Positions 1 to 5,597 are shown, numbered from the stretch's first letter. The stretch: DNA of 5,865 nucleotides from Gemmatimonadaceae bacterium (GCA_014378185.1 JACMOE010000590.1:1-5865), one strand, 5' to 3'. Notes: generated by a model not told the origin, from the sequence alone. Program-made: numbers and translations.

Positions 1-64
1 CGTGCGTGTAAAGAATCTGCTGCGGTTGACGGAACCAGGATCGGGCGGGGCGGTAGAAGCGTAA
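1..64 (+). CDS. Possible C-terminal end of an upstream gene (partial)
   Basis: Reading from base 2, an open frame runs to a TAA at 62-64 and gives a 20-residue tail that begins VRVKNLLRLTEP and ends GGAVEA. Of the three plus-strand frames this one has the most G/C at third positions; frame 3 has an early stop, and frame 1 is open but has poor codon use. The tail is too short to assign to a family. A small perfect hairpin follows the stop directly, which fits a gene end. It could equally be non-coding upstream sequence of the lipoprotein gene. Confidence 0.4.
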   Translation, partial: VRVKNLLRLTEPGSGGAVEA

Positions 65-76
65 GGCGTCTCGCCT
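64..76 (+). terminator. Short GC hairpin after the upstream stop codon
   Basis: AGGCG (64-68) and CGCCT (72-76) are perfectly complementary around a three-base loop, and the stem begins inside the TAA stop of the possible upstream gene. What follows is pyrimidine-rich (TCCCCTTCATCTTC) but is not a true T run. It may be a weak terminator or a 3' end stabiliser. A five-base stem can arise by chance. Confidence 0.2.
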
Positions 77-107
77 CCCCTTCATCTTCACCGACCGGAG
101 ATCCTCC

Positions 108-479
108 ATGCGGAACCTCGCCGTGCTAGCGCTCGCACTCGGTTTGGCGGCGTGCGCCACCGACGCTACGGCCCCTTCCACGTCCGTCGAAGGCAGCTAC
201 AGCCTGCAACGAATCAATGGCACCGCACTGCCGTACACGTTCTCGAACGGCGTGCAGCTCGTCAGTGACCGACTCGTGCTGGGCACCGATGGCACGTTCA
301 CCGACATTGCGCGGTACGGCAACGGACAGTCCAGCACGGAGGTGGGGTATTACACCAGCCTTAACGGCTCCATCACGTTCAACGACCAGACGAGCGGGAT
401 CACCTATCAGGGGTCCCTGAGCGGCACCGTGCTCACCCAGATCGTCAGCGGCTTCACGCAGACGTACCAGAAAAACTGA
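108..479 (+). CDS. Small lipoprotein of unknown function, beta-rich
   Basis: This encodes a 123-residue protein. Residues 1-15 are a short lipoprotein signal with Arg2 and a Leu/Ala core, and the lipobox is Leu-Ala-Ala-Cys with the lipidated cysteine at 16. Ala17 follows it, so by the E. coli sorting rule an outer-membrane location would be expected. The mature part of about 108 residues is rich in Ser, Thr, Gly and Tyr with alternating hydrophobic residues, which suggests a small beta-sheet domain. It opens with GSYSLQRINGTALP (29-42) and later has LVLGTDGTF (56-64). I associate this Gly-x-Tyr-x-Leu, Asn-Gly-x-x-Leu-Pro pattern with small uncharacterised lipoproteins common in Gemmatimonadota; that link is from memory. 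The ATG is preceded by GGAG at 97-100, seven bases away. No enzymatic motif is visible and the function is unknown. It converges with the M20 peptidase gene, leaving 42 bp between the two stops. Confidence 0.85.
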   Translation: MRNLAVLALALGLAACATDATAPSTSVEGSYSLQRINGTALPYTFSNGVQLVSDRLVLGTDGTFTDIARYGNGQSSTEVGYYTSLNGSITFNDQTSGITYQGSLSGTVLTQIVSGFTQTYQKN

Positions 480-521
480 CGGAGCTGCTGACTGACTGCT
501 TGCCTGCCCAGGTGTCCGGCG

Positions 522-1925
522 TTACTGGGCGATTCGCAGCACGTCGTACAGGTACCGCACGCCAAAGCCCACGTTCTCCACGGAGAGCCGTTCGTCGTTG
601 CCGTGCATGCCCTTCTGCATGTCCGCACTCGGCACCTTGAATGGATCGAATCCGTAGGTGATGATGCCGAGTGCTCGATAGAAGGGACGATCGCTTGCGG
701 CCGTGAACATCGGCGTGGTGACGAGCGCCTTCGGGTCGCGGTCGTGCGTGGCACGCTCCACCGCGCGAAACAGGTCAGTGTCGATCGAGTTGTCCATGGC
801 TCCCTTTCGCGTAGCCGGAGGGATGACCTCGATGGTGCTGTCCGCCACGACGCGCCGGATGTCGGCGAGGAACGCCGCCGGGTCCTGGTCGGGTAGCAAC
901 CGCACGTCGAGATACGCCGACGCCTCCGGGGGAATCACGTTGTTCTTGTTGGACCCGGTGAGCACGGTGGGCGAGATGGTGTTGCGCAGGATGGCATTCC
1001 AGTACACGTCACTCGTGAGCCACGTGCGCGCCGCCGGCGCCCGGATCGCCGATGCCACGTCCGACAGCCAGGCGCGCTGGCGTCCCGAGTAGCCCGCGGA
1101 CAGCGCCTTGAAGTACCGCGCCACGCCTGGCACCACATGGAGAGGCGTTTCGTAGCGTGCCACCCGGTCCAGCGCTGCAACAAGGTGCGTCACCGGATTC
1201 TGTCGCGTGGGCCGCGACCCGTGTGACGGTACGCCGCGAGCCACCAGACGGAGTCCGTACGGGCGCTTCTCATCCACGCCCACCCCGTAGTAGCGCACTA
1301 CGCCGTTCACCACCGGGTTGTCGCCGCCCTCGGTGAACAGGAACTCGACGTCGCGCAGCAGGTCCGCGTGATTCTTCACGAACGCGGCGGCACCAGTTCC
1401 ACCATTCTCCTCGTTGGTATTCGCGATGAACACCACGTCCCGCGTGAGCGGAATGCCGCTCCGCTTGAGCGCGATCATCGCCATGAGGTGCGCGATGCCC
1501 TGACCCTTCATGTCGAGCGTCCCACGCCCATACACGTAGCCATCCTTGGCCTCTCCACCGAAGGGATCGCTCGTCCAGTACGATGCCACGGCGGGCACGA
1601 CATCGATATGGTGCACGAGCGCGATGGCCTTCTTCGCGCCAGTTCCCTTGAGCCTCGCGTACAAGTTGGCGTGACCCGATCCCAGCTCCGCCGTGTCGAG
1701 AATGGATGCCTCGATGCCCTCCCGCTGGAGCACGCTCGCGAGAAAACGCGCGCCCTCGATCTCGTTGCCAGGAGGATTCGACGTGTTGATGCGGATGTAA
1801 TCACGCAGGTTCTGGACACCCTCCCGCTGAAGCACGTCCCAGTCCAGTGACGCAGCAGGCTTCGAAACCTGGGCGCGGAGCGGGCAGGCGACGAGCAGAA
1901 ATACAAGTGCGAAGCGGCAGCGCAT
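522..1925 (-). CDS. Secreted M20 family metallopeptidase (carboxypeptidase-like)
   Basis: This is a 467-residue di-zinc hydrolase of the M20/M25/M40 family, acting outside the cytoplasm on peptide or amide bonds; the substrate is unknown. The metal and catalytic residues are visible: His106-x-Asp108 in HHIDVVP, bridging Asp138 in GRGTLDMKG, the Glu172-Glu173 pair (one the general base) in NTNEENGG, Glu199 in TEGG, and His441 in MHGNDER. The lid/dimerisation domain lies roughly at 215-340 and carries His235 in VPSHGSRP. NNVIPPE (328-334) and DVRLLP (340-345) are typical of the return to the catalytic domain. The whole core is present. The frame is open upstream to a GTG at 2045, but the ATG at 1925 is chosen because it starts a clean signal peptide, MRCRFALVFLLVACPLRAQ. 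That signal has both a lipobox-like LVAC (Cys14) and an LRA|Q signal-peptidase-I site, so the anchor is uncertain. No clear Shine-Dalgarno precedes the ATG. It is the last gene of the minus-strand run. Confidence 0.93.
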   Translation of the reverse strand: MRCRFALVFLLVACPLRAQVSKPAASLDWDVLQREGVQNLRDYIRINTSNPPGNEIEGARFLASVLQREGIEASILDTAELGSGHANLYARLKGTGAKKAIALVHHIDVVPAVASYWTSDPFGGEAKDGYVYGRGTLDMKGQGIAHLMAMIALKRSGIPLTRDVVFIANTNEENGGTGAAAFVKNHADLLRDVEFLFTEGGDNPVVNGVVRYYGVGVDEKRPYGLRLVARGVPSHGSRPTRQNPVTHLVAALDRVARYETPLHVVPGVARYFKALSAGYSGRQRAWLSDVASAIRAPAARTWLTSDVYWNAILRNTISPTVLTGSNKNNVIPPEASAYLDVRLLPDQDPAAFLADIRRVVADSTIEVIPPATRKGAMDNSIDTDLFRAVERATHDRDPKALVTTPMFTAASDRPFYRALGIITYGFDPFKVPSADMQKGMHGNDERLSVENVGFGVRYLYDVLRIAQ

Positions 1926-1960
1926 GCGCGGCGGGGTGACAAGGATGGCGGAGATGGCCT

Positions 1961-1988
1961 GAGCATGGAACTCGCGGTCCCGATGCTC
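1961..1988 (-). other. Inverted repeat in the M20 peptidase leader
   Basis: GAGCAT (1961-1966) and ATGCTC (1983-1988) form a perfect six-base stem. Inside it GGA (1967-1969) can pair with TCC (1978-1980), leaving a two-base bulge. It lies 57 bases past the stop of the 99-residue gene and 36 bases before the M20 start, on the transcribed minus strand. No T run follows on that strand, so a classical terminator is unlikely. It could be a leader structure or chance. Confidence 0.25.
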
Positions 1989-2044
1989 GTGCGTGAGACG
2001 CGGGCATGCCACTCCCGCTGCGCGGAAATGTGGACGGCTGTGCA

Positions 2045-2344
2045 CTACTCGCGGAAGTACTGCTGGATACAGATGGACACGGTTCGCTCCGCCAGCCTCG
2101 CGTTCTCGCCGTCGATGGATTCCTCAATCACCTGCTTGGCGTCCACCAATACCCGCTCGGGCGAACGGCCCAGGAGTTTCTCCCCATGGCAGAACGTTGA
2201 CACAGCCTTCTCCAGCTGCTCATCCGCATTGCGGGTCTTGTTCGCCGCCAGCAAGGCCTCGCGAAAATCTGCCTTGGCCCGCTTCATATCAACGTCGGAC
2301 TCATTCGGTTCTGCCGCACGCTGGCCGTCAGTGGTATCGCTCAT
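2045..2344 (-). CDS. Small helical soluble protein, unknown function
   Basis: This encodes 99 residues with no signal peptide or membrane segment. After a polar, acidic N-terminus (1-19) the sequence looks almost entirely helical: charged heptad-like stretches at about 20-50, then AVSTFCHGEKLLGRSPERVL (47-66), and a last helix ending with CIQQYF (92-97). The combination of Gly-Arg-Ser-Pro-Glu-Arg-Val-Leu followed by a Cys-Ile-x-x-Tyr ending resembles short hypothetical proteins I recall from Gemmatimonadota, where a Pro-Glu-Arg turn and a Trp-Cys-Ile-Glu-x-Tyr tail recur; I know no function for them. The frame is open upstream to 2503, but that part is low-quality Arg/Ala-rich sequence and overlaps the end of the neighbouring membrane-protein gene. 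The ATG at 2344 is therefore preferred, although no strong Shine-Dalgarno precedes it. The stop, at 2047-2045, lies 119 bp upstream of the M20 start. Confidence 0.7.
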   Translation of the reverse strand: MSDTTDGQRAAEPNESDVDMKRAKADFREALLAANKTRNADEQLEKAVSTFCHGEKLLGRSPERVLVDAKQVIEESIDGENARLAERTVSICIQQYFRE

Positions 2345-2384
2345 GGTGCTTCGCCGGGCATGATTTGTTCCACGACCAGACTCC

Positions 2385-2400
2385 GCCGACGCCTGTCGGC
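2385..2400 (-). terminator. Perfect hairpin in the gap between two small genes
   Basis: GCCGAC (2385-2390) and GTCGGC (2395-2400) pair perfectly around the four-base loop GCCT. The hairpin lies 53 bases past the stop of the 80-residue membrane-protein gene and 40 bases before the start of the 99-residue gene. No T run follows on the minus strand. It could be a Rho-dependent pause site, an RNA processing site or leader structure. Confidence 0.25.
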
Positions 2401-2429
2401 CCATCCAGTGAGAAGGGAAGCACTCGCGA

Positions 2430-2448
2430 CGCTGGCGTGCGGCCAGCG
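2430..2448 (-). terminator. Strong GC hairpin just after the membrane-protein stop
   Basis: CGCTGGC (2430-2436) and GCCAGCG (2442-2448) form a perfect seven-base GC stem around a five-base loop. On the minus strand it begins five bases after the TGA (2456-2454) of the 80-residue gene, a typical terminator position. The sequence after it (TCGCGAGTGC on the minus strand) has no T tract. It could terminate weakly or protect the 3' end of a deoA transcript. Confidence 0.4.
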
Positions 2449-2453
2449 CGGCC

Positions 2454-2696
2454 TCACGCGCGGCGTGCCTCGCCCCTGGCCAGCGCGAACAATTGCCGAC
2501 CAATCACCAGATGCACGCCGAGCAGCGCGAGCAGCACCCCGGCCACCGTGAACCACGCCAGGAAGCGCTCGGGAGAATCGAGACCGGCGCTCATCGTGGG
2601 TCGCGTGACGTATACGAACAGCAGGTAGGCCGCCGCAAAACCACCACAGGCAGCGAAGGCGCCGAGTCCGGCGAGTCGGGCGATCTTTGGAGGCAT
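2454..2696 (-). CDS. Small two-helix inner-membrane protein, unknown function
   Basis: This encodes 80 residues. There are two hydrophobic segments, about 8-30 (LAGLGAFAACGGFAAAYLLF and on) and 44-68 (FLAWFTVAGVLLALLGVHLV and on), joined by a short polar loop (31-43) containing RPTMSAGLDSPER. The C-terminus, RQLFALARGEARRA, is basic. By the positive-inside rule both ends are probably cytoplasmic and the loop periplasmic. No family is recognised. An open frame continues upstream to a TTG directly after the deoA stop, but the ATG at 2696 is chosen because GAGG lies five bases ahead of it and the first helix starts right after MPPKIAR. It follows deoA by 81 bp on the same strand and may be cotranscribed with it. 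A strong hairpin follows its stop. Confidence 0.72.
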   Translation of the reverse strand: MPPKIARLAGLGAFAACGGFAAAYLLFVYVTRPTMSAGLDSPERFLAWFTVAGVLLALLGVHLVIGRQLFALARGEARRA

Positions 2697-2701
2697 CGGA
2701 A

Positions 2702-2705
2702 CCTC
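2702..2705 (-). promoter_or_regulatory. Shine-Dalgarno site that fixes the membrane-protein start
   Basis: CCTC on the plus strand reads GAGG on the minus strand, with five bases before the ATG at 2696. It favours this start over the TTG at 2777 and the GTG at 2768. Confidence 0.6.
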
Positions 2706-2777
2706 GAGCACTGGGTGATTGGCATCTGCGTCACGCGTTCCACCTGCAATAAACCGGAAGCGGTGCACCCTTCGCAA

Positions 2778-4109
2778 CTAGGGCTCGAGCACCTCGACCC
2801 CCGCAGCGCTCACACGATGCGAAACGAGGGGCAACGGAGGATCGGCTTCATCGGCGAGCATGATCGCCGAACGGAGCGTCAGGCGGCCGCTGTCGATCCC
2901 GGTGCGGTCGCGTGCGAAGATGGTCGCAATCGCCTCGCCCTCCTCCACCCAGTCGCCAGGCCGAGCCGTGATCACGAAGCCCACGGAGAGGTCCAGCGTG
3001 TCCTCCATCGTCGTACGCCCGCCGCCCATGGCCGCGATCCCCCGACCGACGGCCCGTGGCTCCACACGCGACACAAAGCCCCGGCGCGGCGCCGTGAACA
3101 CCTCCACCTCGGCCGACTGCGGAAGAATCGAGGGGTCGTCCACTACCGCGGGGTTACCGCCCTGCGCCTCGATGATACGCTGGAAGTGCTCGGCGGCTCT
3201 CCCCGTGGAGATCGCATCGGTCATCCTGCGTTGCGCTTCTCCACGATCCTCGACGCAACGAGCCAGCAGCAGCATCTCCGCGCCCAGTGCATACGTCACC
3301 TGCATGAGGTCGTCCGGCCCTTCGCCGCGCAGCGCGAGAATTGCCTCCTCCACCTCCAGGGCATTGCCGCACGCACGGCCCAGGGGGCGATCCATCGCCG
3401 TGATGAGCGCCACGACCGGGCACTGATGGTCCAGGCCGAGTTCGATCATCATCTGCGCGAGTTCAAGTCCGCGCTGAAGCTCGGGCAGGAAGGCGCCCGA
3501 GCCGCGCTTCACATCCAGCACGAGCCCCGTCAGCCCCTCCGCGAGCTTCTTGCTCATGATGCTCGCCGCGATGAGCGGGATGGATTCAACGGTGCCGGTG
3601 GCATCGCGCAGCGCGTACATCTTGGGGTCAGCCCGCGCAATTTCCGCCGTCTGCCCGATCAACGCGCAGTTCAGGGTTTCCAGCAACCCCCTTGCCGCGT
3701 CCAGCGTGAGGTTCGTGTCGAAGCCCGGAATGGCCTCCAGCTTGTCGAGCGTTCCCCCGGTGTGACCGAGCCCTCGGCCGGACATCATCGGCACGGCAAC
3801 GCCGAGACAGGCGATGAGCGGGGCCAGCACGATGGACACCTTGTCCCCCACCCCGCCGGTGGAATGCTTGTCGATGCGCGGGCGATCGAGGTACGCCAGG
3901 TCGAGCGAGTCGCCGCTCCGCAGCATGGCTTCCGTGAGGGCGTGCGTTTCGCCGCGGTCCAGCCCGCGAAGGAAGCACGCCATCAGAAACGCGGCCATCT
4001 GATAGTCTGGCACATGTCCCACAGCATATGCATTAGCGAGCGCCCGCCACTCGCCGGGCTCGATGCGGCCGCCGTCCCGTTTGCGTTCGATGAGTCTCAG
4101 CGCGAGCAT
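2778..4109 (-). CDS. deoA: Thymidine phosphorylase
   Basis: This is a 443-residue cytoplasmic enzyme that splits thymidine or deoxyuridine with phosphate into the free base and 2-deoxyribose-1-phosphate, in pyrimidine salvage. The length fits the family (about 430-440). The small helical domain starts with LIERKRDGG (6-14). The phosphate-binding loop KHSTGGVGDK is at 81-90, and the family signature SGRGLGHTGGTLDKLE at 110-125. Arg168, Ser183 and Lys187 match the pyrimidine-binding Arg171, Ser186 and Lys190 of E. coli DeoA, with a constant shift of three. Met108 precedes the signature where, as I recall, E. coli TP has Met111 and the broader-specificity Bacillus enzyme has lysine, so thymidine preference is inferred. 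The C-terminal domain is about 340-443. Start choice: the frame is open to 4202, but ATG 4109 gives the usual family N-terminus. No clear Shine-Dalgarno is present; ATG 4166 and GTG 4136 are alternatives. The usual deo partners are absent from the window. Confidence 0.95.
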   Translation of the reverse strand: MLALRLIERKRDGGRIEPGEWRALANAYAVGHVPDYQMAAFLMACFLRGLDRGETHALTEAMLRSGDSLDLAYLDRPRIDKHSTGGVGDKVSIVLAPLIACLGVAVPMMSGRGLGHTGGTLDKLEAIPGFDTNLTLDAARGLLETLNCALIGQTAEIARADPKMYALRDATGTVESIPLIAASIMSKKLAEGLTGLVLDVKRGSGAFLPELQRGLELAQMMIELGLDHQCPVVALITAMDRPLGRACGNALEVEEAILALRGEGPDDLMQVTYALGAEMLLLARCVEDRGEAQRRMTDAISTGRAAEHFQRIIEAQGGNPAVVDDPSILPQSAEVEVFTAPRRGFVSRVEPRAVGRGIAAMGGGRTTMEDTLDLSVGFVITARPGDWVEEGEAIATIFARDRTGIDSGRLTLRSAIMLADEADPPLPLVSHRVSAAGVEVLEP

Positions 4110-4238
4110 TGACCGATCTGTGGGGTATCCATACACTGGCAATCCACCATGACCGGTCTCAGCCATGGGGTATCTGCCGCTGCTGCGCCCACCGTCGAGC
4201 ATCGTGTTGGCTCGTCCACCTGCTTCATGGAGTTTCTC
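4110..4238. promoter_or_regulatory. Divergent intergenic region with a duplicated element
   Basis: This 129 bp lies between the starts of deoA (leftward) and the TPR gene (rightward) and should hold promoters for both. TGACCGATCT plus one base plus TGGGGTATC (4110-4129) is repeated as TGACCGGTCT plus six bases plus TGGGGTATC (4150-4174). The second copy contains the palindrome GACCGGTC (4151-4158). The copies start 40 bp apart and could be regulator-binding sites, or a local duplication of the deoA 5' end, since on the minus strand an ATG follows each copy. I could not assign -35/-10 boxes with confidence. Confidence 0.45.
4229..4232 (+). promoter_or_regulatory. Shine-Dalgarno site that fixes the TPR gene start
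   Basis: GGAG sits six bases before the ATG at 4239. The in-frame ATG at 4227 overlaps this site and has no Shine-Dalgarno of its own. Starting at 4239 also gives the normal signal peptide. Confidence 0.65.
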
Positions 4239-5027
4239 ATGTACGGTCTGTTCACGGCCTCACGGCGCGTTGCGGGCGCCCTGGCCATCGTCACCTTCGC
4301 GCTTGCGCCCGCCCGTCTTGCTGCCCAGTCGGCGGCCGAGCACGTCGCGATGGGCGACAAGGATCATCAGGTGCTGAACGCGCCCGGTGCGCTGCATCAT
4401 TACGAGGAGGCCCTCAAGGGCGATCCGAAGTCCTACGAGGCGCTGTGGAAGGCGACTCGCGAGGCGGTGGATGTGGGTGAGTACAACAGTGACGACAGGG
4501 AGCGCGAGCGTCTGTACGGTGCCGCAGAACAATACGCCCGGCGCGCCGTGGAGGCGAACCCCGCCGACGCCGAAGGCCACGCGCAATTGGCGCGCGCGCT
4601 GGGGAGGAAGGCGCTGTCGCTGGGCAAGAAGGATCAGGTCAAGTATGCGGGCGACGTTCGCACCGTTGCCCTGAGTGCCCTGCGAATCAACCCGAGGCAT
4701 CCAGCGGCCCTGCACGTGATGGGCAAGTGGAACTACGAGGTTCTGCGGCTCAGTGGCATCACGCGTTTCATGGCCAAGACCTTCCTCGGCGGCAAGGTGT
4801 TCGATTCCGCCAGCTGGGACGACGCCCAGCGCTACATGGAGGAATCGGTTCAGGTCGATCCCACGCGCCTCATCCATCACCTCGACCTGGCCCGCGTGTA
4901 TGCCGCGCGCGACAACAAGGCCAAGGCTCGCGAGCAGTACGAGCTGGTAATCAAGGGCCCGGTCACCGACTACAACGACCGGAAGTTCCAGGCCGAGGCG
5001 GCAGACGAGATCAAGGACGTGCGCTAG
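4239..5027 (+). CDS. Exported TPR protein resembling the RMDN family
   Basis: This encodes 262 residues. A Sec signal peptide (MYGLFTASRR, then the hydrophobic core VAGALAIVTFALAPA) ends near LAAQ at 27-30, so the protein is probably periplasmic. The rest is helical repeats of TPR type: about 44-76 (ALHHYEEALKGDPKSYEALW), 94-126 (AAEQYARRAVEANPADAEGH then LARALG), 140-165 (ALSALRINPRHPAALHVMG) and 194-238 (ESVQVDPTRLIHHLDLARVY then KAREQYELVI). The segment GKWNYEVLRLSGITRFMAKT (162-181), with a Phe-Leu-Gly-Gly loop and another TPR after it, resembles the core of regulator of microtubule dynamics proteins, which in animals have a Gly-Arg-Trp-x-Tyr at the same place. Bacterial homologues have no known role, so a scaffold function is only inferred. 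The open frame begins at 4149, but GGAG before 4239 sets the start. It converges with the YtxH-like gene, 19 bp between stops. Confidence 0.88.
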   Translation: MYGLFTASRRVAGALAIVTFALAPARLAAQSAAEHVAMGDKDHQVLNAPGALHHYEEALKGDPKSYEALWKATREAVDVGEYNSDDRERERLYGAAEQYARRAVEANPADAEGHAQLARALGRKALSLGKKDQVKYAGDVRTVALSALRINPRHPAALHVMGKWNYEVLRLSGITRFMAKTFLGGKVFDSASWDDAQRYMEESVQVDPTRLIHHLDLARVYAARDNKAKAREQYELVIKGPVTDYNDRKFQAEAADEIKDVR

Positions 5028-5041
5028 GAGCCAGCGGGGAT

Positions 5042-5060
5042 CGGCGCTAGTCGAGCGCTG
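5042..5060. terminator. Possible bidirectional hairpin between convergent genes
   Basis: CGGCGCT (5042-5048) pairs with AGCGCTG (5054-5060) around a five-base loop, with one G-T wobble on the plus strand. It starts 15 bases past the TPR stop and overlaps the last codons and stop of the YtxH-like gene. There is no T run on either side, so any terminator role is tentative. Confidence 0.25.
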
Positions 5061-5409
5061 ATTCCCGCGCCAGCTCCTGTTCCGCGGAACGTTGCGCGTT
5101 CCGGCGGCGAAGGGCGCGGGCCATGCTGCGTAGCTCGTCCTGAAGATCGAGCCACGCATCGTTGCCTCGGCGCGCGACCGCCGTGCGGGCTCGGCGCGCG
5201 CGACGGACGATGTCCGCGCGCGTCTGGGTGCCCGATTGGGGCGCCGCGAGCAGCGCCACACCGGCTCCAAGGGTAATCCCGAGCGCCAGCCCTGCGCCGA
5301 AAACGGCCACCTGCATCCAGTCGACTTCATGTGGCGGCCCAGCGGGCTGGCTTCTGGGCGTCGTGGCGCGCATGGCGCCATGGGAGCGTACCGGACCTGC
5401 GTAGGACAT
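5047..5409 (-). CDS. YtxH-like single-pass membrane protein
   Basis: This encodes 120 residues. After a polar, Pro-rich N-terminus (1-30), a Gly/Ala-rich transmembrane helix spans about 32-56 (WMQVAVFGAGLALGITLGAG and on) and runs straight into AAPQSGTQTR (55-64). This matches the YtxH pattern of a glycine-zipper-like helix followed by Ala-Pro-x-Ser-Gly-x-x-x-Arg. The remainder is a strongly basic helix (RRARRARTAVARRG, 69-82) and a charged amphipathic tail (DLQDELRSMARALRRR, 88-103, ending at 120). YtxH proteins are associated with general stress in Bacillus, but their molecular role is unclear. The frame is open upstream to 5547 with poor sequence; the ATG at 5409 is the likeliest start, with the ATG at 5373 an alternative. 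Neither has a clear Shine-Dalgarno. The gene is divergent from the response regulator. Confidence 0.75.
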   Translation of the reverse strand: MSYAGPVRSHGAMRATTPRSQPAGPPHEVDWMQVAVFGAGLALGITLGAGVALLAAPQSGTQTRADIVRRARRARTAVARRGNDAWLDLQDELRSMARALRRRNAQRSAEQELARESALD

Positions 5410-5597
5410 GATGATTTGCGTTTGGGGTCCCCGCTGGTTTGGAAATTGCGTGCCAGTCGGGCAGCGGATGACCGGTTTCGTCATCGGTGCACGGTTCCGC
5501 GTCACGATGACTGTCGTGCCGCGCTTCCGGATTTGGCCGTCGCTCACCTGCGGCCGCAGTCAACGTACTCACGAGCCACGCGGTGTGAGGCCAAAAC
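5410..5597. promoter_or_regulatory. Divergent intergenic region with GATGAC motifs
   Basis: This 188 bp lies between the starts of the YtxH-like gene (leftward) and the response regulator (rightward). GATGAC occurs at 5467-5472 and 5506-5511, and its complement GTCATC at 5480-5485. The first pair forms a perfect six-base inverted repeat with a seven-base spacer. A second inverted repeat, CACGA/TCGTG, spans 5503-5518 and overlaps the third motif. The perfect 12-bp palindrome CTGCGGCCGCAG lies at 5548-5559, 38 bases before the response-regulator start. These look like possible operator sites. No -35/-10 pair was convincing in this GC-rich sequence. Confidence 0.4.
5585..5590 (+). promoter_or_regulatory. 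Shine-Dalgarno site of the response regulator
   Basis: GTGAGG lies seven bases before the ATG at 5598 and supports that start, where the typical receiver N-terminus begins. Confidence 0.6.

Noticed and set aside
26..59. TTGACG (26-31) and TAGAAG (54-59) as a promoter for the lipoprotein gene
   Set aside because: The spacing of 22 bases is too long for a sigma-70 type promoter, and the first box lies inside a possible coding tail.
480..521. Search for a terminator between the convergent lipoprotein and M20 genes
   Set aside because: Only a short direct repeat (GACTGACTG) and a CCTG/CAGG pair with a two-base loop are present; no credible hairpin was found.
1368..1850. Plus-strand open frame of 160 codons
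   Set aside because: It is antisense to the M20 peptidase core, has no domain, and is rich in Arg and His as shadow frames are.
1801..2007. Minus-strand ATG at 2007 with GGAG four bases ahead, opening a 68-codon frame into the M20 gene
   Set aside because: The frame is out of phase with the peptidase, and the product is rich in Pro, Arg, Ala and Cys without any family signal. The good Shine-Dalgarno is probably chance.
2493..4112. Long plus-strand open frame of 539 codons
   Set aside because: It lies antisense to deoA, whose catalytic motifs are intact. The product is rich in Arg, His and Gln with no recognisable domain, as expected for a GC-bias shadow frame.
4260..5381. Minus-strand open frame of 373 codons
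   Set aside because: It is antisense to the TPR gene and overlaps the YtxH-like gene in another frame. Its composition is low in complexity and it has no motif.
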